Shown: positions 10,718 to 20,733 of the stretch, one piece after another
Layout: each line of letters begins with the position of its first letter
Position numbering within the stretch: position 1 is the stretch's first letter
From: Chlamydoabsidia padenii
Taxonomy: Eukaryota; Mucoromycota; Mucoromycetes; Mucorales; Cunninghamellaceae
Direction: 5' to 3'
Length of the DNA stretch: 64,000 nucleotides
NCBI GenBank assembly: GCA_025330725.1
Contig: JAIWND010000016.1
Coordinates: forward strand, 1-64,000
Made by a program: the position numbers and the translations under genes
Notes under the pieces: generated by a model
Seen by the model: the letters and a program-made list of their open reading frames with translations, nothing else
What the model was told of the DNA's origin: nothing
Database searches by the model: none

Positions 10718-10728
10718 CGGGCTTTGAA
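10718..10728 (+). promoter_or_regulatory. CGG-N2-TTTGAA element
   Basis: Exact copy about 185 bp upstream of RPN10, reverse orientation relative to the gene. Confidence 0.6.
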
Positions 10729-10899
10729 TATTACTCGATCAAGAAGAAAGAATTGATACTATCTACAAAGAGTATCTTTGTTCATGGTCGTAAAGATCAA
10801 TTCTAAAAGTAAATGATTTTATTATTGAACAGTTTCATGCATTCTCGGCTATAAAAAGTTGATTCATGCAAAAAGGAAAGATTTAGTCACTTTTATGAT

Positions 10900-10910
10900 T
10901 TCAAATCCCG
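10900..10910 (-). promoter_or_regulatory. CGG-N2-TTTGAA element without clear gene
   Basis: Exact copy on the minus strand. RPN10 already has a closer copy, so this one may serve an unannotated transcript toward 11000-11260. Confidence 0.5.
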
Positions 10911-11383
10911 GCCACTGCACAATGGGCTTGTCATTATGCTTTCTACATCAATGGTTACAAATCAGTTTGACTGTATCTCTCTCTTTTAAGAAATCATGAC
11001 TTTCACTTTGTAGGCTCAAAGATGAGGGTAAGAGGAATCTATTTAAACCTCGCTATCACCCATTCGATCATCCCCCTGATTTCCCCCCTTTTTTCAACAA
11101 ACTGTGGGGTGAGTACTGTTCAGCTTTTTCTTTTCTTTTTAGACGTATATATATATATATATTTTAGTATCAACGTGATCATCACATTTATGATCCATTT
11201 ACAGCCTGTATCCATCGATGGCTTTGGATTGCCTATCAATTCATGCAGAATACTGTAATCAAGCCATCAAACTAAGGACATTCTTTCTTGTTTTATTTTA
11301 AATTATATGGACTATGGACAGAATATACAATATGAGAAGAAGGGGAAGATGTAAACTAGTTCTAACCGCCACCATGTGTAATT

Positions 11384-12190
11384 TTATTTCAAATCTGCTT
11401 TTGTTGAGCTTGTTGTTGCCTTGGTGGTGATACCTTGTTGGGTGGAAGCTGATTCTTTTTGTTTATCTTGAGCCACCATCATTGTTTCTGTTTCCTTCTT
11501 TTGTTGCAAGTAGAGTTTGTATTGCGCTTCCAGCTATTATATATAGATATATAAAAACATACATTAGCATGATATCTGTATCGCCCAATCCCACCTTACC
11601 TTTCGAGTCACTTCATGACTACGTCGCAACAACAAGATGTTAGGTTCACGTCCTATTGCCAAAGTAATAATTAGAAAAAAATTATAAAAATCCAATCAAG
11701 ATGGCCACAACTTACGATAGATCATATAGTGTTCCCAGCCACTGGAGATACTTATACCCAATTGACGGTATTCCCTTTCTATTAACAGTCTCTTTAGTCC
11801 ACGGTCGGGCAAGTAGGCAGCAATTTGTGGAGGCAAAATGATATGTCTATAGAATAAAAAACCAAGGTTGAGTAAAAGAGTCAAGTCAAAAAGTGTCACT
11901 GTACCTGTATTGATATTCGTCGTCTATGGGAGGAAGAGAGAGGTGTTAATGGATTCAAAAAGTTTGCCAATGGTTGCTTTACCTTTATAAATGGGCGATC
12001 GCTTGATGTATTCCCGGAATGTGGCTACATCACGTTGCATTCGTTCACGGGCACGTCGACGCTTTTCCGCCTTTGCTTCGTCTTGTGTGGTGGATTGATC
12101 AGTATTATTATTCGTCGGCGGTTGATCGAGTTGAGGGCGTTTTGTAATCGGTTGTTCCAAGTCCACAACCGAGGAAGATGCACGTTTCAT
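11384..12190 (-). CDS. CKS1: cyclin-dependent kinase regulatory subunit CKS1, with extensions
   Basis: Small adaptor that binds CDK and phosphorylated substrates; 186 aa. Five exons: 12190-11983, 11923-11905, 11846-11716, 11652-11600 and 11533-11384. Exon 2 is only 19 nt. The start is the ATG at 12190 (MKRASSSVVDLEQP). The CKS core spans about residues 65-135: SPIYKDDEYQYRHIILP, LLIEREYRQLGISISSGWEH, then REPNILLLRR. Phosphate-binding basic residues and the E-P-x-I-L-L segment are kept. The core is flanked by an N-terminal extension with an Arg-rich stretch (EKRRRARERMQRD) and a Gln/Thr-rich C-terminal tail, making it longer than the usual 80-150 residues. An exact promoter element is 130 bp upstream. 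Confidence 0.93.
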
Positions 12191-12492
12191 GATCACTGTA
12201 AAAGTAAATTACAACAAGGTGGATAGAAAGGTAATCGATTGCTTGAAAAATAAAAAATAAAGGAAGGGAGAAAAAAAAAAAAATCAATGTAGCGCCCCGA
12301 CATACTCACGAATACACCAAGCGGGATTTGAAAATTAACTTTTCGCATTTTGACAGCGATCAAAAGGCAACAAGGTGTAGTAAGATCATGTGTTTATTTA
12401 GTCAAGTAAAAATATACATATATATAAATAGATAGATAGATAAAATACAATAAGTGTAGTAAGAGGTAAGATTAAACAATATAACATAAATT
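12191..12492. other. intergenic, CKS1 promoter / MFS 3' end
   Basis: Carries one exact CGG-N2-TTTGAA element (12322-12332), an A-run and a short TA/GATA simple-repeat stretch around 12415-12442. Confidence 0.5.
12322..12332 (+). promoter_or_regulatory. CGG-N2-TTTGAA element
   Basis: Exact copy (within GCGGGATTTGAAAATT) about 130 bp upstream of CKS1, reverse orientation relative to the gene. Confidence 0.65.
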
Positions 12493-14505
12493 CTAGGCAG
12501 GTGGGGAATCAGACTGATCTTCAACAGGATGGATCAAAAAGGCCAGCAGACAACCCAATGCTGAGAGACCAGCACACATATAAAGGAATAGACTTGGCAT
12601 AGTTTTGACCGAGGCACTATAAATAAAGTTGATACCAACTATAGCAATCATAGCTAAGAGAAGAAGAAGGGTGAGTTGCATGATTTTTTTTTCTTTCATG
12701 TGAAGACTTACTGGCAATAGATTCAATGACCGCTTGAGCCCCGCATAAAGCCCCCACTTCAGAAGGATCGACCAAGGTCGTATACAAAGACCGAATCGAA
12801 GGCTGGGAAAGGATCGCCCAACATTCACACACCAATGCTATTGTAAATCCATGTTCAGTCGTCACCAAACCCGCCATCAGCCAGCTACAAGCCCCGATCC
12901 CGAGCCCCACTCGAATCATATACGAGTCAAAAAGGATCCGGTGTTCCACCTTGTCAGATTCCTGCCAATAGGACTGCAGTTTGATTAATATCCAGGGCAA
13001 AACAACCGTGATGACAAGGAAACGAATCAGGGACATGACACTGGCGAGTAATCCACCTTCATAGGCCGTCCATTTGAATTTGAGCATGGCGTATAAGAGT
13101 ACAGGAGGCTGGGCGATGGTGGCCATGACGAATTGGATGGAAGCAAGGATAGGGACAGCGTAACGGTTGATGTGCCGAGGTTTTGTTTTGCTGAGGATGG
13201 ATAAGGCCGAGAATAAGTTGAGTTTCTTCCATAGGTTCGAGTCTTGTTCTTCTGATGCTTTTCTTCTTGCCCGTTTCATTGCGTTTTCGTCCAGGGATTC
13301 AGGCATAAACCAGGTGATATAGATATAAAAGCCCACGTAGATTATGCTCATGAGATAAAAGACGCATACCACACTGCCTGTTTTCTATATTACAATACAG
13401 TAAAAAAAAAAAAAAAGGTACGGTGAATAGATGAGTTCAGTATCGGGGTTTCCATTTTGGGGTTTTACCAGAATGAGTATACTTGCAATGGTGGGACCTG
13501 TATAGACAATAAGATTAGTATCCTATTTAACTGATAGATTTCTCTGTCATTGACTTACCAAACACAGCACCAGCAAGAGCGGAGGCAACCATCCGACCAA
13601 AAGCCACAGTTCTGAATTGCATGAATCAAGTCAGGGACGAGTTAATAAAAAGTTGACATGCCAAGAGTTTTTTTTTCTCCTTTACCTCGTTTCTGGGGTA
13701 GTGCAATCAGAGATATATGCTTGAACAGCCGCCACAACGATCACATCACCTGCCAAGAGTCCATGTGCCAAGGGCGCCACTATCAATGGCGTTACACCAA
13801 CCCAGTTTTGGAAGTTTGCCACGGTGATATAACAGAGCATCGTCAAGATTCCGCCAAGTGAAAAGATTCGAAACACCAAGCGTCGACCATGTCTATCAGA
13901 GAGCGATCCATAAAAACTGGCCATAAGGAAAGCTAAACACACAAAAAAAACAAAAGTCAGTTTTCTTATTCTTTTTCTTTTCAATCAACTTACTACTTGC
14001 AGAATCAACAAACAAGAGGATGGCTTGAATCTTGGAGACAATAGCTTGGACTTCAGGAATGGCACAGTCTTTTACATCGGGTATATCGCCATCATAGTTG
14101 TCCATCATCCAGGAAAGAATACCTAATCCAGAGTTTACTGTTCTTGATTGATAGTATCTACAATAAAAAAAAGTGTTAGAGTCACATTAGATCAAGAAGG
14201 GTTTTTACCTATCACAAAAGATATCTTGATACCATTGCACCATTGGAGCCATCATTGCCCTAAAAGATGAAAAAATAATAATACACACATGAGTATCATT
14301 TATGCATAATAAAAAAAAAGAGAGAATTCTTGTTTTACCCCATTCCAATAGTGAGAAAGAATAATGGAATAATGACATGCCAAGATGATGCGTTTCTTTT
14401 TCCTTTTTCGTCACCCTTGTTACCCAACAATGGATCTTCTTCATTCAGAGAAGAAGACGGTCCTTCATTGTTCACAGAATCTAATCCTTTATCTCTTTTA
14501 AGCAT
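12493..14505 (-). CDS. major facilitator superfamily transporter
   Basis: Predicted 514-aa multi-pass membrane carrier. Eight exons: 14505-14339, 14259-14209, 14157-13994, 13932-13686, 13611-13559, 13497-13469, 13384-12712 and 12653-12493, all in phase. The loop after the second membrane segment has the MFS signature (YGSLSDRHGRRLVFR), followed by GGILTMLCYITV and GLLAGDVIVVAAVQAYISDC. A long charged loop (about residues 255-290, with AMKRARRKASEEQ) divides two six-helix halves. A roughly 45-residue stretch between segments 1 and 2 (CDRYYQSRTVNSG to QAIVSKIQ) is probably an exposed loop. It resembles the TetA/folate-transporter-like (PCFT, HIAT1) MFS group common in fungi; substrate is unknown. 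I preferred the acceptor at 12655 for the last exon because the next one, at 12612, breaks the frame. Confidence 0.85.
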
Positions 14506-14879
14506 AGTTGTATATACAGGTTTGTTTAATTTGTTATAATGTAGATATAGAAATAAAAAAGGAAACGTAAAGGAAAGAGAGGGGAAGAAATCAAAAGTTT
14601 TGAGTTATCTTTTATGAAACCAATTTGAAATCCCGACCGTTCGTTTCGACATATGCGCCGAGTTATCACAATCATTTATGGAAATAGTTGAACAGATACA
14701 TTGGGTTTGTGCTCCCAGGCAAGGGATGTTAGCCGAACTCTAAATGATGGTAGAGAATCATAGCATTGTGCCTTGTAGTCGGGGGTTGAAAAACGTACGA
14801 GGTGAGGAGTTTTTTTTTTTTTTTTTTTCTTCTTTTTTCTTTTTCTCTTTTACTTTTTACACACATTCAACTAATTACG
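14506..14879. other. divergent promoter region, MFS gene / unknown gene
   Basis: Holds a one-mismatch promoter element for each gene: 14625-14635 (TTGAAATCCCG) about 120 bp from the MFS start, and TCGGGGGTTGAAAA near 14780, about 100 bp from the gene to the right. Confidence 0.5.
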
Positions 14880-16280
14880 ATGACCGATAAGGAACATATA
14901 CACAACGAAATGAACGCTATTCTTGATGAAAGGTAATATTGAATCACTTGGGCAAAACCCACCAACTTGGCTTATTCTTTTTTTTTTTTTTTTTTTTTTT
15001 TGTTGTTGCTTCCCTTTAGCATAGAACAACCAACAGGACTGATTGATCTTTTGGGTGACACTTTGCAAAGCTCTCAAAACGCCTTCTCATCCTTCTATCC
15101 GGTAAAGTAGGTATAAAAATGGATTTAATGCTTGCCTTATATATTTATACACGATTCACTGTAGATACTTGAAAGGATTTTACAACAACAACAACAAAAC
15201 CAACAAATGGCACAATCGATCAATCCAGTACTGCAACAATTGATCATGAACAAGGTCAGGATCGGTAAGATTAGCAACCACCGTAGTGTAATATAGGATA
15301 CTAAAGTGTATTGGATTAGATACCCACTTTCATACTTCGCAAGACTCGCCCCTGTTGACCATCACTATACATAACGGAACACCTTGCACCATTCAAATAT
15401 CAACAGGAAGGCTCATGTTGACTCCTCGCGTCAATTTTACTTGTTTGAATGACCAACGATCAAGTGAATACGAAAATGGTGTACAAAAGGTAACTATATA
15501 TATAAAAAAAAATAGAAGTATATCACCCCTTGGTTACTCACTCACTTTTTCAGGGCACAACCTTGGACCTAATATCCTCTTGTCAACATACAACATCGGT
15601 GAATGGACAACTATCTAGTCAACCTGAAGAATCTCTCTTTTTACCAGACTTGACAACAACAACAACAGCAACACCTATTTTATTACCTCCTAATGCTGAC
15701 CATCAAGAAGTTATATGCATCCAAACAGCCTCCCCTATACAGTATGATGGCCTTGTTGATATTCACATCCCGATCCCAGGTCACGAGGTGAAGGCAATGG
15801 ATGATCAACATAGTATCCATCCACTCCATCTGACACATTCCTTTGGTATCTATATTATTGATCAGGTAAATAAAGAAAAAAAAAAGGGGGGGAATATATT
15901 ACTAATAATTGTTGTTTAATGGGTGATAGATTAAAAAGGTGGTGGTGAACAAGGAGGAAAATGGGCCAGATTTGATTGACGAACAAAATGCCATAGAAAG
16001 GAATTACCGTGGGGATTTTATAAGAGATACCTTGGCGATCCATCCGGTGCTGGGACTTGAAAAAGGCATGCTTATTTGTTTGGAAATGGCAACTGTAAGT
16101 AAACATTCTGATGCATTGTAGTTATACTAACCCTTTGGGCATTACATATAGGACGATGATGGAGTGATTGTTTGTAGGATAGAATCACCTTCTTCATCTT
16201 ACATTCAAGTCCGATTCTTCGGGAAGAATAAAAATGTGGTTAGGGATTTGGTCCATGAACTAGATATATTAGCTAATTAG
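14880..16280 (+). CDS. unknown 336-aa protein
   Basis: Seven exons: 14880-14932, 15020-15101, 15165-15264, 15320-15489, 15554-15865, 15930-16094 and 16152-16280. All six junctions preserve one frame to a single stop, which is strong support for a real gene. I do not recognise the family. The first 80 residues are helical with a Gln run (ILERILQQQQQNQQ). Then comes a mostly beta-rich domain beginning DSPLLTITIHNGTPCTIQ, a Thr/Pro linker, two further beta-like segments (EVICIQTASPIQYDGLVDIH and SYIQVRFFGKNKNVV) and a Leu-rich end. No signal peptide or membrane segment. The pattern suggests a soluble complex subunit, but nothing in the sequence or neighbours says which. Confidence 0.7.
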
Positions 16281-16455
16281 ATATTTGAATGATATAAAAA
16301 TAAACACTTTTTTATTATTATTATTATTATTTGTATATATTGATTATGTGGGATGGGTTAGAAAAAAAAAAAAAAAAAGGAGACTATGAGGTGTATATGT
16401 GTGTGGGGGATAGATATATAACTAGGTAAAACAATAACAATAATAATAAAGAAGG

Positions 16456-17226
16456 TCAAACAAACCATTGTTGGGGATAACTATATACATAATGATAAAC
16501 TAGAGCTACTAAACATGCCAATATCAATAATCTAAACAATCGCCAAATGTATTCGGATACCAGTAAGAGTCGATCAGGTTGTGTATGAAGTGGTGTTGTC
16601 TGTTGAATTATAAACTGGTCGCGCGTCACTGCTTCTTCATCCAAAGGGTCATGAGGATCTTTTAATGATATTGATTGTATTGTTCCTATTGTTGTTGTTG
16701 ATGATGATGATGGTGCTGATATGGATGGTGCTAATGAACATAGTGCTGATGTTGATGATATAACTGATGGTGAAGAAGAAGAAGGCTTTGTTCTTTGTAA
16801 TGGTGAAGAAGAAGGCCTTCGAGTAGATAGTGCAGAAGACGAGGATAAAGAAGTGGTCAAAACATTATTTCGTCGTTGTTTCAATGGTCGTGTCGATGTG
16901 AAGAGTTGTTGTCGTCGTCTTGCCTGTCGTTCAAAACTCTTTTCTGCCAGTTGTTCAATCACTTCTTGACTTCGTAGTTGTTCTGTGATGATACCAGCCA
17001 TTAAAGGAGCACCTGTTCTTGCCAACACCCGTTCGACAAGTTCTTGTAACACCCCTTTTGCATCTTCCTCCTTGGTGGCTTCTTCTAATGCTGCATGGGC
17101 CAATTCCATAAACCGGTCAATATCATCACCCCCATCAGAGCTATTGGATGAGGGAGGAGGTGTACATCGACCCAATGATGTGCGATCGGTAGGGAATACA
17201 TGAGGTTCGTATCTTGCTGTTATCAT
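16456..17226 (-). CDS. tail-anchored membrane protein, function unknown
   Basis: Single exon, 256 aa from the ATG of MITARYEPHVFPTD; the open frame continues upstream but through sequence that reads as 5' UTR. Residues about 40-125 are charged and helical (DDIDRFMELAHAALEEATK, then VLQELVERVLARTG and RSQEVIEQLAEKSFERQARR). A Ser/Thr-rich linker follows. The last 35 residues contain one hydrophobic helix (RLFRLLILACLVALVYHYVY) with only a few residues after it, the layout of a tail-anchored protein of the ER, peroxisome or outer mitochondrial membrane. I see no SNARE motif. An exact promoter element lies 190 bp upstream. Confidence 0.65.
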   Translation of the reverse strand: MITARYEPHVFPTDRTSLGRCTPPPSSNSSDGGDDIDRFMELAHAALEEATKEEDAKGVLQELVERVLARTGAPLMAGIITEQLRSQEVIEQLAEKSFERQARRRQQLFTSTRPLKQRRNNVLTTSLSSSSALSTRRPSSSPLQRTKPSSSSPSVISSTSALCSLAPSISAPSSSSTTTIGTIQSISLKDPHDPLDEEAVTRDQFIIQQTTPLHTQPDRLLLVSEYIWRLFRLLILACLVALVYHYVYSYPQQWFV

Positions 17227-17414
17227 CGTCGTGTATTGGTTAGTTGGTATTTGAGAGTAAAAAATGGGATATATTATATAATTAACCGAGTGGAAGAGTA
17301 AAAAAGAAACGAAAAGAAAAGAAAAGAAAGAAGAATGCCCCCCCAAAAAAAGATAAAATTTATAAAAAAGACACCACCGGAGGCCCAGAGCATCCCACTT
17401 GAGGTGGGACAAGT

Positions 17415-17425
17415 CGGTATTTGAA
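17415..17425 (+). promoter_or_regulatory. CGG-N2-TTTGAA element
   Basis: Exact copy about 190 bp upstream of the tail-anchored protein gene. Confidence 0.6.
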
Positions 17426-17792
17426 TACATTAAAAAAAAGAGTCAGCAGCCGCCCAGCAAAATAGAAGCATGCACAAGAACAACCTATCACCTTATTTTC
17501 TGTTGGTCTTGTGACATTGTCTGTATGTACTGTCCCAAATAGAGATAAAGTCCGTCTTTGTTTATCCAACTTTATCACATTAGATCAAAGCCATAGTATG
17601 TTTTATTGTATGTGCATGACTCTCTTTCCTTCAACCAGCGTGTTTAACAGTGAACAGGATAAATACGATGAGTAACAACGGGGAATACATGACACAGAAT
17701 CAAACTTTGAATCACTACCTTTTTTGAGGTCAAGTGCGGAGATGGGTCAGTTCCAAGTTTGTCTTTGAGAGTGGGAGAGGGGATGCTATTTT

Positions 17793-17803
17793 TTCAAATT
17801 CCG
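17793..17803 (-). promoter_or_regulatory. CGG-N2-TTTGAA element
   Basis: Exact copy about 70 bp upstream of the WRAP53-like start codon, reverse orientation relative to the gene. Confidence 0.65.
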
Positions 17804-17870
17804 CTATTCGGTTTACTTTTCTCAAGTTTAGGTCGCATTTTTTTTTCTTTCTCTTTTTTATCTTGTTCCG

Positions 17871-19660
17871 ATGAACACAAACAATGACTCTTCTCTTGAT
17901 CCAGTGACGATTGATCCTCCACCCCAAAATGACCCGGAGAGCACTGTGACCAAAGTGAACAAGTCTGACACTTTATCCCACGATTCGACAATAGACATGG
18001 ACCACGACATGGATACGATAGGCGATAACACTGAAACGGCTGATCAAGGACAAACATCATACAGTATTTACAGATACGACTGGACTCATTTGATAACAAC
18101 AAGCCTGGCATCCACTCAAGATAGATATAATGTCACCACCGGTCAGTCTCTCACTCTGGATCAACCTTCGAATATTACACCATTCCACTCAACTAGCAGC
18201 AATACAAATAACTTTTTCAAGTCATGTCAATGGTCTCCTGATGGTACTTGTCTCTTGACAAACTCTGAAGATCGCATGATAAGAATATTTGATATGTAAG
18301 TAAATGTTGGGAAAAAAAAAAGGTATTATATCTTTGAATCTGACACCTCTCTCTTGGTTTTTATTTATTTATCTAGTCCATCGTCGATATATGACCCTTC
18401 TTGCTCTGGTCCTATGACTCTTATACCATCTCTGTGTATACTGGAAGGTGAATCTGTTTGTGATGTAGCGTGGTTTCCATCCATGAACATTCAAGATCCT
18501 ACTACTTGTTGCTTCCTTTCTTCTGTACGGGACCATCCTGTTCGATTGTGGGATGCTATGACAGGAAAGGTAATTAATTATAAACATATATATAGATGAT
18601 TACCAACCTCTTCTTTACATATTTAAATAGGTACGAGCTTCTTATTGCGTTGTGAATCATCGCGAACAATTCATAGGTCCCAATGTATTGAAATTCAATC
18701 TAGATGGAACAAAGTAAGGTATCACAATGTAGGTGATTATATACTAACATTTGTTAATAGGATATACTGTGGATACGAAAACATGATTGAAGTATTTGAT
18801 ATAAATACCCCTGGAAACAACACGTCGACCAAGATCAGCACCACACCCAATCGCAAAAGCCGAAAAGGACAAAAAGGCATCATTTCGTGTCTGGACTTTA
18901 ATCCTGATTCAAGTGGAATGTATGCAGCAGGATCTTACTGTAACTCGATTGGACTCTACGATGAACGAACGAACGATCTTTGTTTGAAACTGACGGGTAT
19001 GAAGGGAAATGGGGTCACTCAAGTTAAATTCTCACTGGATGGTACTCTCTTGTACTCGGCTTCACGACAATCCAACTCTATTCTTTGCTGGGATGTGCGT
19101 CAATCTGGGAATATTTTGTATGAATTGGATCGGAAGGGCAAAACTAATCAACGGATCACTTTTGACCTGGATCCAACTGGGTCCGTGTTGATCACAGGTG
19201 ATCAGGTACACACACACACACACATGATAATCATTTTACATATGCTAATCTCTTTTTTTTCTTTTTTTTGAAAAAAGACTGGACATATCTTAGCATATGA
19301 TTTGACAACTCTGGATACCGAAGACGTTGAAACTAAACCAAGACTATTGTCATCATGGTACGCCCATCAAGGTAATAATTAAAAAAAAAAAAAGAGGGAA
19401 TCACTTTTTATACCATGGCTTGACACTTTTATTTATATACATATATAGATACCGTTTCCGGAACCACCTTTAATCCATTATACCCCTCAGTCATAGCCTC
19501 TTGCTCCGGTCAAAGGAAATTCATGACCGACCTATCAAGTGATGAAGATACTTCCGAAAACAGGGCGCACACCATCGATAACAGTTTGAACATATGGCAA
19601 TTATCTGGACAATATGAATGGTACTCAATTGACACTCAACCAATGGATACCTTCACTTGA
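17871..19660 (+). CDS. WRAP53: WRAP53/TCAB1-like WD40 protein (Swt21 family)
   Basis: 483-aa WD40 propeller. In animals TCAB1 binds the CAB box of scaRNAs and telomerase RNA and brings them to Cajal bodies; the fungal relative Swt21 is linked to splicing. Six exons: 17871-18295, 18377-18569, 18631-18713, 18761-19205, 19278-19371 and 19449-19660. About 100 acidic, disordered residues precede the propeller. Diagnostic segments match the animal protein closely: CQWSPDGTCLLTNSEDRMIR, RDHPVRLWDAMTGKVRASY, GIISCLDFNPDSSGMYAAGS, LLCWDVRQSG-like ILCWDVRQSGNILYELDRKG, TNQRITFDLDPTGSVLITGD, and a last blade with IASCSGQRKF. The closeness to the metazoan protein, including the TNQRI-FDLDPTG block, makes the family call firm; the RNA client is inferred. 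Confidence 0.9.
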
Positions 19661-19904
19661 TATGTTAACTCTCCCTCCCTCCCCCCAATAGTAATAGATC
19701 TCATTGGATATACACACACATCCATAGCATATAGTATAATTAGTCATTCCTTCTTTGTATCCATATAATAAACACTCGAGCCGTTACACAACTTTTCTCG
19801 GCCCTTTTTATTTTATTTATTTACAAGAATCGAATAACATGTTGTTGATGATTGGCCAGTGGTTTACATTTATGCAAAAAAGTGAAAAGATCGTCTTTGT
19901 CTAC

Positions 19905-19915
19905 CGGGGTTTGAA
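19905..19915 (+). promoter_or_regulatory. CGG-N2-TTTGAA element without clear gene
   Basis: Exact copy 830 bp from the nearest start codon; unassigned. Confidence 0.45.
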
Positions 19916-20364
19916 TTCATTTCATGCTCACCCATACACAATCCCAATTTAAAAGACTTTAAAATATTACCCATAATCTATGTGCCAACTATATTAGGAT
20001 GGTATCTCCCATTTCTGAAATGCGTGTACATTGCATCACTGTTTCTTTTTTTTTTTCTGTCAATTATGCATTCAACTACTATGTATGCAGGGTATATATG
20101 TGGTTATATGGAATGTAAGGGGGCTCTTCGAAAACCAATCTGTCATAATGATTTGCCCCGAATGGTGGCTACCAACAAATCAAAGCAACTCGTAAACGAC
20201 AAATTCCCACTATATTGTATCATTAGTGTTACCCTTTTCTTTCATGTTATGTCCATATTATAGGGAGAAGCTGACATATTTTGATGGTTCGGTATGAAAG
20301 GGGGGGGGACTGCAAAACGAGAATGTGGGGTAAAACCAGAAAGTAAGCAGAAATCACACGAAAG

Positions 20365-20375
20365 CGGCGTTTGAA
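20365..20375 (+). promoter_or_regulatory. CGG-N2-TTTGAA element
   Basis: Exact copy (CGGCGTTTGAA) about 360 bp upstream of the Lon start codon and directly beside the possible exon at 20384-20504. Confidence 0.5.
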
Positions 20376-20383
20376 ATATTCAC

Positions 20384-20504
20384 CTTTGTCATCAAGTTCA
20401 AAGACTTCCCTAGTTGTAGCTCCATCCTTATAAATAAAAAAAGCATCATGTGAACCAGCCATGTTATCAAGGTATTTGATCGGTCGATCTTGCCATTGTA
20501 TCGC
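20384..20504 (-). other. possible isolated coding exon, unknown
   Basis: On the minus strand a TTCAG acceptor leads into a 40-codon open segment with good coding character (AIQWQDRPIKYLDNMAG, then DAFFIYKDGATTREVFELDD) ending at a GTGAAT donor. I could not find convincing partner exons on either side within the intergenic region. It may be an exon of a small unannotated gene or the remnant of one. No family recognised. Confidence 0.3.
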
Positions 20505-20733
20505 CTGAAGACATAATCAACCACTTTTATGGAGGTTGGTATAAAAAAGGAAAAGGACCAATGGCAATGCGCAATTTATCGGGTGTTGAAATATCTTGAG
20601 TACACATCTCCACGGGTATAATTCCCCCACTTTCCATTTCTTTCCTTTTTCTTCTTCTTCTTTTTACATTAACACTCCTTATCACTTTTTATCCATTCCT
20701 CCCTCTTCTTTATCTTACTATCTTAAAAGCAAT

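Larger units (their letters stand above)
10536..11383. other. intergenic with two promoter elements and a doubtful small gene
   Basis: RPN10 promoter plus unexplained DNA. The element at 10718-10728 fits RPN10; a second exact copy at 10900-10910 has no gene. Just right of it, 11022-11258 is a short plus-strand ORF with splice-like signals inside (GGTGAG near 11106, TTTACAG near 11200), but no reading gives a recognisable protein. Confidence 0.4.
17227..17870. other. divergent promoter region, tail-anchored protein / WRAP53-like gene
   Basis: Contains two exact CGG-N2-TTTGAA elements, one near each gene (17415-17425 and 17793-17803). No convincing ORF between them. Confidence 0.6.
19661..20733. 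other. intergenic with orphan promoter elements
   Basis: Over 1 kb upstream of the Lon gene. It carries exact elements at 19905-19915 and 20365-20375, a one-mismatch copy (TCGGGTGTTGAAAT) near 20579 that fits Lon, and a possible minus-strand exon at 20384-20504. The plus-strand ORF at 19982-20263 has no coding character I trust. Confidence 0.45.

Noticed and set aside
11022..11258. Plus-strand ORF beside an orphan promoter element
   Set aside because: Composition is dominated by Ile/Phe/Tyr from AT-rich DNA, and splicing the internal GT-AG pairs does not yield a recognisable protein; kept only as a hint in the intergenic entry.
19982..20263. Plus-strand 93-codon ORF between WRAP53-like and Lon genes
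   Set aside because: No conserved residues, hydrophobic AT-driven composition, no splice continuity.
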